Shown: piece by piece, positions 56,919 to 64,000 of the stretch
How the letters are laid out: the number at the start of each line of letters is the position of its first letter
Position numbering within the stretch: the first letter of the stretch is position 1
NCBI GenBank assembly: GCA_038747545.1
Contig: JBCDJT010000005.1
Coordinates: 1 to 64,000, forward strand
Length of the DNA stretch: 64,000 bases
Direction of reading: 5' to 3'
From: JBCCMF01 sp038747545
GTDB taxonomy: Bacteria > Bacteroidota > Rhodothermia > Rhodothermales > JBCCMF01
The notes under the pieces: model-generated
Databases searched by the model: none
Told to the model about the DNA's origin: nothing
The model's input: the letters and a program-made list of their open reading frames with translations, nothing else
Translations under genes and position numbers: made by a program

Positions 56919-59495
56919 TCAGGGTACCTCTTGGTCAACCAGCCGCAGCAGCAGCTTCTGCGCTTCGCGGAAGGTAGGAGCGTCTTCTAAAGCCATCAGG
57001 ACGGCGCGCTTGGCACGTTCCGGCTCTCCCGCGTCGTCGAGTGTGAGGGCCAGCGCTAGGTACGCCTGCGGCGCGTCGTTGGGACGCAGCGCCACCACGG
57101 CTTCGCGTGCGCGGATCGCCCGCGGCCAATCGTTGGCCCGGGCATGCAGCACGGCGAGGCGTTCATGCACCTCAGGGATGTACGGGTCGATGTTCAAGCT
57201 CTCTGCCCACCACCGCCGCGCCTGCTCGCCCTGGCCGCGCTCGTCGAGCAGTTCGGCTAGCTGGCGCATGGCGGCATCATCCCTCTCAGCGAGCGCTAGG
57301 TAGGCCTCTAGGACACGTATCTGCTCATCGACCTGCCCTTGGCTGGCGTAAAGCGCGGCGAGCTGTCCGTACGGATTCTGCGGCCCGACGTAGCGCGGAA
57401 AGAGATCGATGGCGCCTTCGAATGCATCGATGGCCTCGGTTGTGTTCCCCGCCGCGGCAGCCTGCTCGCCCTCCCCCAAACGTTTGAGAAACGGATTCTC
57501 GGACTGCGCGACGTCCACCTGGCCCGCTTCGTCGACAGGCGCCTCGCCAAGCACGGCTTGGTAGGGCGCGCGCTGGGCTTCGATGAAGGCATCAAACTGC
57601 GCCTGCAGGGCCTCCAGCTCTTGCCCGGTGACCGTTGCCAGCGCCTCGTTGATGGCGACGCCCTCGCCCAGCAATTCCAGCACCTGCACCACCGTTTCGA
57701 AGCCGCCCAGTCCGGTGAGGTATTCAATCACTTTAGAGGCGTGGTAGTAGCTCAGGAGCACCTGGCCTGGGAATGCCGGGCGTGTGAACCCCCGATCCAT
57801 TTCAGCGATCGGGTGCAGCCTGTCTTGGTCGAGGGCGGCATAGAAGGCGAAGTCCATGTCGCGGTCCCACGCCGGGTTGTGCAGCCGCTCCTCGTAGACC
57901 GAGAGCCCTTCGGTGAACCACCGTGGCAGCTGAAAGTCCGTCACACCAATGGCCATGGTGTGCGCAAGCTCATGCCAGAGCGTGCGCGCCCAGTTGTACG
58001 ACTCGCCCTTGCGTGCCTGCGGCGAGTCGAGCGCGATGATGTCGCCAAACGCGACGCCAAGCAGCCCCAGGTGGGGCACCCCGCCCACCCGTACGGCGAA
58101 GTCGTCAGAGTCGTTGTAGGCTTCGATCAGGATCTTACCTTCGGGTCGGTAGGGATAGCGCGCCGTGAACGCCGCGAACGCTGCTTCGGCTTGCTCCAGC
58201 ATCAACGGCCCCAGCACCTCCACGTCGCTCTCGTGAACGTACAGCATGAAGTGCTCGCTCTGCAGCGTGCGGAAGTTGGGCGCCTGGTCAAGCAGCGTCA
58301 GCGTGTTGCCTACAAACAGGTTGAAGCCGTCTCGCTCGAAGCTGGACTCCAGGTAGCGACGGGCCTCACGCGGCTTGCCATTGCGCAGCAGCGCGAGGCC
58401 ATACTCGGCCAGCGCTTTCGGATTGCGCCGCTCTTGCCGTACGGCTTGGCGCGTGAATGCCTCAGCCGCCGGGTAGCGGAAACGGTTGGACACGTGCTCG
58501 GCCAGGGTCAAGTAAAACGTGGCCGAACGCGGCGTCATCTGCTGCACCTGCGCTTCGGCCTCGGCAAAGCCTGTGCTATCGGCTTGCAGGTAGCGCGCCG
58601 CCGCGAGGAGCCCCCAGGATTCCAGGTTTACAGGGTCTGTGCCGAGGGCCTGCTGTGCCTTCCCCGCTGCCGCCGCATAGTCGGCATCGAGAATGTGGAC
58701 GCCTGCCCACAGGTTCAGTGCCCCTGTGTGGTTCGGGTTGACCTCAAGCGCCGCGCGCGCCGCTGCTTCCTTGCCAGCAAACCCCTGCAGGTGCCCCCGC
58801 CCAACGAGCGCGTCGGGGTGGCGCGGATTCATGGCCAGCACCTCTTCGTACGTGCGGCGTGCTTCGGCGTCGTTGTACTTGCTCCGAAACAGATCGGCCC
58901 AGCCGAGCAGCGTTGCTGGGTCTTGACTGTCGATACGGTAGGCCAGACGGTACGCTTCGTTGGCGTCGTGGAACTCCTCCAGCCGCGCAGCCGACTCCGC
59001 CGCGGCGCGCAGGTCGGCGGGCGTACGTAGCTGGTTTTCGCGGAAGGCCGAGAGCGCCATGGAGTAGAGCTGTCCAGCCAGCCGCCCCTCGCCCTGTCGG
59101 TATGCCACCTCGCCCTGCATAACGATGTTGGGCCAGTACGGTGGACGCTGGTCGGCACGGGATGCCGTCTCCGCTACATCGGCCCATGCCCCGACGGCTC
59201 GGTACAGCGTGCTGAGGGCGTGCCACGTGGGCGCGTCGTCGTAATCGTAGGCCAGTGCCGTGAGCGCCTCGATGCCTTCGTCGTAACGCCCTTGAACGCG
59301 AAAGACCTCAGCATAGGCTTGAACGTGCTGCTGACGCAGCGAGTCGCTTTCTTCCACGAGCACGGCCAATGCGCTTTCTGCCGCCGCATAGTCCCCCGTG
59401 CGCAGTGCTGTGACTGGATCCGTAGCGGCAGGCTGCGCGGTGCAGGCCTGGCTGAACAGCAGCAGCAACGGCAGTAGAAGCAGCGAAACGCGCAT
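56919..59495 (-). CDS. TPR-repeat lipoprotein with peptidase-MA (HELAH) domain
   Basis: 858 residues. Lipobox LLLLFSQAC near residues 11-18. Tetratricopeptide repeats in the first half (for example ALVGRGHLQGFAGKEAAARA, YGLALLRNGKPREARRYLES) and again at the C-terminus (AYLALAERDDAAMRQLAELL). A gluzincin-like catalytic domain in the middle with WHELAHTMAIG near residue 505, then a downstream WFTEGLSVYEE with the Glu ligand. Membrane-anchored zinc peptidase, substrate unknown. Start at ATG 59495 from the signal peptide. Confidence 0.88.
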   Translation of the reverse strand: MRVSLLLLPLLLLFSQACTAQPAATDPVTALRTGDYAAAESALAVLVEESDSLRQQHVQAYAEVFRVQGRYDEGIEALTALAYDYDDAPTWHALSTLYRAVGAWADVAETASRADQRPPYWPNIVMQGEVAYRQGEGRLAGQLYSMALSAFRENQLRTPADLRAAAESAARLEEFHDANEAYRLAYRIDSQDPATLLGWADLFRSKYNDAEARRTYEEVLAMNPRHPDALVGRGHLQGFAGKEAAARAALEVNPNHTGALNLWAGVHILDADYAAAAGKAQQALGTDPVNLESWGLLAAARYLQADSTGFAEAEAQVQQMTPRSATFYLTLAEHVSNRFRYPAAEAFTRQAVRQERRNPKALAEYGLALLRNGKPREARRYLESSFERDGFNLFVGNTLTLLDQAPNFRTLQSEHFMLYVHESDVEVLGPLMLEQAEAAFAAFTARYPYRPEGKILIEAYNDSDDFAVRVGGVPHLGLLGVAFGDIIALDSPQARKGESYNWARTLWHELAHTMAIGVTDFQLPRWFTEGLSVYEERLHNPAWDRDMDFAFYAALDQDRLHPIAEMDRGFTRPAFPGQVLLSYYHASKVIEYLTGLGGFETVVQVLELLGEGVAINEALATVTGQELEALQAQFDAFIEAQRAPYQAVLGEAPVDEAGQVDVAQSENPFLKRLGEGEQAAAAGNTTEAIDAFEGAIDLFPRYVGPQNPYGQLAALYASQGQVDEQIRVLEAYLALAERDDAAMRQLAELLDERGQGEQARRWWAESLNIDPYIPEVHERLAVLHARANDWPRAIRAREAVVALRPNDAPQAYLALALTLDDAGEPERAKRAVLMALEDAPTFREAQKLLLRLVDQEVP

Positions 59496-59661
59496 GTCAG
59501 CGTACGTGTGGGCAGTGGCGAGCGGTACCAACGTGTAAGAAACGGCTTATCGTGTATGGTCGCCACCTCTGGCCCGGTAGCCTCTGGATCGTTACGAAAC
59601 GCGTCTCGGAGGCGCCTCGGTGAACAAAACATAAAGAGCACCCCTGCCGCGCTCAGGTATT

Positions 59662-59691
59662 GCAATCTGCAAAACCACGAGCCTATATTGG
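59662..59691 (+). promoter_or_regulatory. tRNA-Asp promoter, TTGCAA-18-TATATT
   Basis: -35 TTGCAA (59662-59667), 18-bp spacer, -10 TATATT (59686-59691), start about 59698, roughly 27 nt before tRNA-Asp. Same -10 and spacing as the stable-RNA promoter at 37702-37731. Confidence 0.7.
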
Positions 59692-59724
59692 GCGCCCGCT
59701 CAGAAAGAGCAGCTGACACTATCA

Positions 59725-59798
<74 letters not shown>

Positions 59799-59805
59799 CA
59801 TGAAG

Positions 59806-59835
59806 CGCCGATTCCGCATTGGGATCGGCGTTTTT
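59806..59835 (+). terminator. Intrinsic terminator after tRNA-Asp
   Basis: CGCCGATTCC, loop GCATT, GGGATCGGCG, then TTTTT: ten pairs (one T-G) with U tract. Confidence 0.9.
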
Positions 59836-60129
59836 GCATACTGGCGGTTTTGCATGTAAAAGGTGCCGCTACTTTCCAGTTGCCTTTGCACGCTTGGGGG
59901 CCGTGTAGGCACGCCTGGGTAGTCGCTACGACGTCGGTCCTGCGGTTGGGCCGCGTAGCGTTAACGATTTTCACAATGTGAGCCGCCTCGGTGGCGAGAA
60001 GTTCACCCTGCCCAGCGCGCTGTCGGCCGCTGGCCCCCGATCTAGGTTACCTACTGCCTCTTCAGCGGCAAGGCTCTCGGTGCCCGCGTTCGTCAGTGGG
60101 CATATGTGGACGCCGCCCCTGCACACACC
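59836..60129. other. Intergenic region after tRNA-Asp
   Basis: Short frames on both strands overlap the tRNA or have no start context. No gene, repeat or regulatory site is visible. Confidence 0.5.
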
Positions 60130-62328
60130 TTACCGGGCAGCTTGACCTGAGAAGCCTGCCCGGATGGCCATGAACGCTGCAGCAGGATCGGTCGGGTACA
60201 AGCGTCCGCCTTGCTCCACCGTCCGTGCGCAACTGAGCATCAGGTGGCGCCTTGCGCGGGTGATGCCAACGTACAGCAGCCGCAAGCGCTCGGAGATCAA
60301 GCTGCAGCGGGCCACGTCGGTGGGGCGACGGCTGGGGAGGCGCTGGGCTTCGACGAGCGCTTGCAAGGTTAGCGTGGCATCGGCCTCAGGGTTGCCCCCG
60401 AAGGCCGCATACTCGCCACGGAAGTAGTCGTCGAGGGTGTGCGGAAACCAGACGGCGTCGCCGCCGAGCAGGAAGACGAGATCCCACTCCAATCCTTTGG
60501 CCCGGTGCCTCGTGGTGACGGTAACAATGCCTGGGCGCGGCTCAAAGCCTTCGTCATCTTGGTCGGTGAGGATCCGTGTCATCTCCGTGCCTTGCATCTC
60601 AGCGGCGAAGTCGCGCAGCCGCCACTCGGGGTGCTGGTCGGCGCGCTGGCGCAGGTGGGCTGCGGCGACACGGGCCACATCAAGCGCTTCGCCGGAAAAC
60701 AGCTCGTAGGATATGGCCATCGTGAAGGCGTAGATGGGCTGCTCGGCAGCAGCCAGCCATCGGCGCAGGTGAACGGCCAACCGGAGGGCAGCGTCGTAAT
60801 CGCCCAGCGTGAAGCGGTCGGCAGGCGGCAGGGCGCTGCGCGGGTTGGTACCTGCGCTTGGGAAGACAAGCTGCTCGGGCTGGTAGCAACTGCGCAGCAG
60901 CACCGCGACGCGTTCGTGATCGCCAGACTGGTCGAGGTCAGGCAGCAGCGTGCGTAGGGCGAGGTAGCTGTCTTCGAGGGCGGCGCGGTCGAACGGCGTA
61001 GCCACAAGTGCGAACACGGCGCGGAGACCGTCCAGCACCATCCGCACCACGGGATTGCCCTGCAGCGCCTCGTCGAACGGCACGCGGTTCTTCTTGAGCA
61101 GTTCGATGACACTGTACCCCATGGCATTGGTGGGCGTCACGATGGCAAGCGTGTGCGCCGGTGTGCGCTCGGCGTAGGCCGCAGCACGCTTGCTCACGTC
61201 GAAGACCTCGTCGGCGCGCGTGTCATAGACCTGCGTGTGGATGCGGCTCTCGGCATCAGGCGGGTTGGGCTGCGGGTCATCCGGGCGCGTAGGCTGGATG
61301 TGCTGGTCGCGGAACGTCTGCTGGCGCACCTCACGCACCGGATGCTCATGCCGCACCCAGTCGACGAGGTTGTTGGCGAGGGCGATGATCTTGGGCGCAC
61401 ACCGACCGGACTCGTCGAGTTCGACGGCCTGCACAGGCTCGGACTGCACGAACTGGCGGAAATATTTGGGGTCGGCGGCGGTGAACGAGCTGGTGATCGC
61501 TTGGTTAGGATCGCCCACACGCACCCAGTTGCCGTCCTCCCCCGTCAGCAGCCCGAGCAGCGTTTCCTGAAGCGGCACGCTGTCCTGGCTTTCATCCTCC
61601 AGTACGACGCGCCATTGGCTACGCAGTTCGTCGCGGACGTGCGGGTACGTGTCGAGCACGTCGGCGGCGCGCCAGACCATGTCGTCGAAGTCGAGGAGGC
61701 CCGCCCGCTCGGCCGCCGCCACGTAGTGCTCGTACACATAGCGTCCGATGTCGAGGAAGGGCGTCAGCGTGTCGATGCTGCCTTCGATGAGCTCAGCGAC
61801 GGCTTTCGGAGACTGGCGTAGGTTCTTCGCCGTCGAGATCACCGAGCGGCACACCTCGGGCAGCAATCGCTCCAGCTGCTTGTGCGCCGACGGCGAGGCC
61901 GTGACGAGTGCCGCCCAGCGCTCGGGAAACTGCGTGCGCCATTGCGTGAGCGCCTGGTCGATGAAGCGGCTCTTGGTGCGCCCGCCCAGCACCCCAAACT
62001 CGGGCCCCAGCCCTGCCAAGCTCGGGTAGCTGCGCACGATGCCGAATGCCAAGCTGTGCAGCGTCCGCGCCTCCACACCGCGATCGGACAAGCCAGCCTT
62101 GCGCAGCATCTTGCTGATGCGCTGGCGGATGTTCTCAGCCGCCGCCCGCTGGTAGGTGACGATCAGCAGGTGGCCACCGTCGCGCGTCCAGCCCTGCCGC
62201 ACCAGCCGCGTGGCGAGCACAGCCAGCGTGGTGGTCTTGCCACTGCCCGGCACCGCAGCGATGCCCATCCGCCCGCCGGCATAGTCCAGCGCTTCCCGTT
62301 GTGCATCGCGCAGCACGAGGTCGCTCAT
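60130..62328 (-). CDS. UvrD/Rep-family superfamily 1 DNA helicase
   Basis: 732 residues, start at ATG 62328. Walker A AVPGSGKTTTL near residues 25-35, motif II VVLEDESQDSVPLQ (DESQD in place of DEFQD) near 252, motif III WVRVGDPNQAI near 276, motif V TVTTRHRAKGLEWDLVFLL near 620, motif VI RLLYVGITRARRHLML near 690. A full 3'-5' helicase core. Its ATG overlaps the end of the AddB-like gene by 4 bp, so the two proteins are co-expressed and probably act together in DNA-end processing. Confidence 0.9.
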   Translation of the reverse strand: MSDLVLRDAQREALDYAGGRMGIAAVPGSGKTTTLAVLATRLVRQGWTRDGGHLLIVTYQRAAAENIRQRISKMLRKAGLSDRGVEARTLHSLAFGIVRSYPSLAGLGPEFGVLGGRTKSRFIDQALTQWRTQFPERWAALVTASPSAHKQLERLLPEVCRSVISTAKNLRQSPKAVAELIEGSIDTLTPFLDIGRYVYEHYVAAAERAGLLDFDDMVWRAADVLDTYPHVRDELRSQWRVVLEDESQDSVPLQETLLGLLTGEDGNWVRVGDPNQAITSSFTAADPKYFRQFVQSEPVQAVELDESGRCAPKIIALANNLVDWVRHEHPVREVRQQTFRDQHIQPTRPDDPQPNPPDAESRIHTQVYDTRADEVFDVSKRAAAYAERTPAHTLAIVTPTNAMGYSVIELLKKNRVPFDEALQGNPVVRMVLDGLRAVFALVATPFDRAALEDSYLALRTLLPDLDQSGDHERVAVLLRSCYQPEQLVFPSAGTNPRSALPPADRFTLGDYDAALRLAVHLRRWLAAAEQPIYAFTMAISYELFSGEALDVARVAAAHLRQRADQHPEWRLRDFAAEMQGTEMTRILTDQDDEGFEPRPGIVTVTTRHRAKGLEWDLVFLLGGDAVWFPHTLDDYFRGEYAAFGGNPEADATLTLQALVEAQRLPSRRPTDVARCSLISERLRLLYVGITRARRHLMLSCARTVEQGGRLYPTDPAAAFMAIRAGFSGQAAR

Positions 62329-64000
62329 CGTGACCCCTCCGCGATGGTGTGGAGCGCTTCGAAGAGCGGCGTGGGCGCGAGCGTAGCCTGCGGGTCGCGG
62401 TGGCTGCACACGTAGACGCCGTCGGTACAGCGGTCTAGCAAGCTGCGCACACGCCGTACAGCTTGGTCGTGCCGCCACGCCCGCTCGTCACTGGCCTCCC
62501 ATGCGGCCTCGGCAGGCCACGAGGCCGACAGCGTGGCACGGTTCATCAACGCGGCGTACGGCGTAGGCATCCATGTAGGAGCCTGCACATCGAGCCACAC
62601 CTGCAGGGCTACGGCCCGGTCTTCACGCAAGAAGCTATCGACCGAATAAGCGACCACCTGACCGGATGGCGTAGTTGGCAGCGCGGGCGCGAGGAAGCCC
62701 GCATCGAGCGTGTCGAAGAAGCGCTGGAGGCGATAACCACGGGGGACGCCAAGCGCATCGGCGAGATCGAGGAAACGTGAGGCGGCGTCGCGCAGGCTTT
62801 GAATCGGTGGCAACATGCTGAAGGGGTCGGGAAATATGGCCAGCGCCGAAGCCATCAACTCGGACAGGCTGACGTCGCCGCTGAGCGGAGACAGCCGATG
62901 GAGTAGCGTGTTGTACGCGGTGTGCTGCTGCTCCGAGAAGCGCGTCGCATCCTTGGCTCGCAACGCCGACGTGTCGCGCAGCACGCCAGTGGCTGGCTCG
63001 AACAGCAGATCGACTAGCAAGCGCGCACGCAGCGGGTCGAGGCTGGAGACCAGGCGCTGCAGCGCTAGGGCGAGGTCGTCTGCGTGTGGAGCGACGAACG
63101 CGCTGGGCGCAAGCAAGGCACAGACGGTGCGGAGGGCACGCACGTCGGCGGCGGCGGTGAGCCGCTGCTGGCGGCGCGCGAAGGCGAGCGGGATCTGGGC
63201 GCGGTCAAACGCATCGGCCAGCAGGACCTGGCTCGCCCCGTCGATGTATGGGGCAATTAGTGCAACACCTTCGGGCGGGATGCCCAGATTGAGACTGCTC
63301 CGTACGGCACCTGTGACTGCCCGGAACAGCCGCGGCCGCTTGCGATCGGCAAGGTGTCCTCGCAAGGCGTGGAGCGCAGCGGCTCGCGGAATGCTGTCCG
63401 GCTCGGCCATGAGGCGCACCACCTCATCCGCCAAGCGGCTAGGCGGGGTGGAGCGCGCCTCACTCGACGCCACCTTACCGAATCGCTCGCACCATGCGTT
63501 CGTGAAGCGAGCATCTACGCCGAGGCGGAAGCGGGTGCCGCCGTGCGGGTCGGCCGCGGCCACGCAGGTTGTGCCTGCCTCCATCCATTGCGCCAGCATC
63601 TGCAACGCGACGGGGGGCCACTCATCCACGCGGTAGGCGAATACGACGGCGTTAGGCACGGGTGCGGCCCTGGCCGTACGGGCCAAGGTCGCGAAGTCGA
63701 TCAGGTTGAACCTGCAGCACCGGTCGGCGAAGGCGTCCAGCGCTGTGTGGGCTGGCGAGTCATCCGGTAACGCCGCCGAGAGCTGCTGACGTGTCACGGC
63801 ACCGCTGGCCGCATGAGCGCGCACGTCGAGCAGTTCGGCCGCCAGCGACGCTGGACCCAGGGCCCAGCCGTCAAAGTGGCCGGCCTCCCGCATAGGGCGC
63901 ACGACGGCATCCATCACCACCTGCGCTTGCTCAAACGCGAGGTAGATCGGCGGCCGAGAGGGAGCAAAGCCGTTTTGTGCGGACCACGGCGCCCACTGGC
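62325..64000 (-). CDS. AddB/RecC-like helicase-family partner (partial)
   Basis: Open to the window edge (no start in view); at least 557 residues. The protein has a helicase-like pattern without ATP motifs: VVFAYRVDEWPPVALQMLA, VALIAPYIDGASQVLLADAF followed by RAQIPLAFARRQQRLTAAA (AddB/UvrD-style 2A region), ALALQRLVSSL, and a C-terminal CTDGVYVCSHRDP. This resembles the inactivated helicase domain of AddB. The Fe-S-cluster cysteines and nuclease motif of AddB are not seen in the part available. Translationally coupled to the UvrD-like helicase downstream. Confidence 0.65.
   Translation of the reverse strand, partial: QWAPWSAQNGFAPSRPPIYLAFEQAQVVMDAVVRPMREAGHFDGWALGPASLAAELLDVRAHAASGAVTRQQLSAALPDDSPAHTALDAFADRCCRFNLIDFATLARTARAAPVPNAVVFAYRVDEWPPVALQMLAQWMEAGTTCVAAADPHGGTRFRLGVDARFTNAWCERFGKVASSEARSTPPSRLADEVVRLMAEPDSIPRAAALHALRGHLADRKRPRLFRAVTGAVRSSLNLGIPPEGVALIAPYIDGASQVLLADAFDRAQIPLAFARRQQRLTAAADVRALRTVCALLAPSAFVAPHADDLALALQRLVSSLDPLRARLLVDLLFEPATGVLRDTSALRAKDATRFSEQQHTAYNTLLHRLSPLSGDVSLSELMASALAIFPDPFSMLPPIQSLRDAASRFLDLADALGVPRGYRLQRFFDTLDAGFLAPALPTTPSGQVVAYSVDSFLREDRAVALQVWLDVQAPTWMPTPYAALMNRATLSASWPAEAAWEASDERAWRHDQAVRRVRSLLDRCTDGVYVCSHRDPQATLAPTPLFEALHTIAEGSR

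Noticed and set aside
57339..59030. 563-residue open frame on the plus strand
   Set aside because: Antisense to the TPR peptidase; very Arg/Val/Gly-rich with no domain, typical of shadow frames in high-GC DNA.

Overview
The window is a dense, high-GC bacterial chromosome segment with short intergenic gaps, many stop/start overlaps of 4 bp, and weak or absent Shine-Dalgarno sequences in front of most genes. Several families point to the Bacteroidota/Rhodothermota side of the tree: an ECF sigma / FecR / TonB-receptor triad, a second TonB receptor with an N-terminal carboxypeptidase-regulatory-like domain, a PorT-like barrel, a GWxTD lipoprotein, and an acetyltransferase of the Bacteroidota arginine type. 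The composition suggests a Rhodothermales-like relative, but this is inference from gene content only.

Layout. 1-3.9 kb: end of an Mla-type lipid ABC system, an outer-membrane-like protein, bicarbonate transporter SbtA with its PII-like partner SbtB, and an ACT-domain protein. 4-5.7 kb: dapB-dapA (lysine/diaminopimelate). 5.7-13.5 kb: formate/nitrite-type channel, a propeller lipoprotein, an arginine-type GNAT, a divergent DAHP synthase, a META-domain lipoprotein, PnuC, and an ABC ATPase plus permease. 13.6-19.1 kb: DUF3299 protein, an unknown small protein, then the sigma/FecR/TonB-receptor triad. 19.1-24.2 kb: an alkaline-phosphatase-like secreted protein with a degraded metal site, then the lower-loop cobalamin operon cobT-cobS-cobC-DUF71. 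24.2-34.9 kb: RelE/Phd toxin-antitoxin, DUF5117-type metalloprotease, KptA and a DPPF methyltransferase-like protein, di-haem peroxidase, DinB, PlsC, TonB receptor. 35-39.5 kb: RNA ligase RtcB, five tRNA genes, a putative stable non-coding RNA with its own promoter and terminator, GalM, SecG. 39.5-46.9 kb: Nudix, an orphan GvpL/GvpF protein with a long acidic domain, proline catabolic PruA, SirB1-like protein, GntR regulator, UPF0175/DUF3368 toxin-antitoxin. 47-59.8 kb: a canonical alkaline phosphatase, GWxTD protein, TpiA, several unknowns, VanX-like peptidase, SUMF1-like lipoprotein, MoxR ATPase, TPR peptidase, tRNA-Asp. 60.1-64 kb: UvrD-like helicase and an AddB-like partner that runs off the window.

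Most notable: (1) a stable-RNA gene at about 37.49-37.70 kb on the minus strand, with an AT-rich upstream element, TTGACA-18-TATATT and an intrinsic terminator. It can fold into a 6S-like rod, and it carries an internal copy of one terminator arm. The same promoter layout (TTGCAA-18-TATATT) precedes tRNA-Asp. (2) An RNA-repair flavour: RtcB directly downstream of a tRNA operon with a 13-bp perfect hairpin in its leader, and KptA 8 kb away. (3) A gas-vesicle-type GvpL/F domain with no other gas-vesicle gene in view. (4) A DUF71 ATP-pyrophosphatase inside a cobalamin operon. (5) Two enzymes (a phosphatase and a DAHP synthase) with altered metal ligands.
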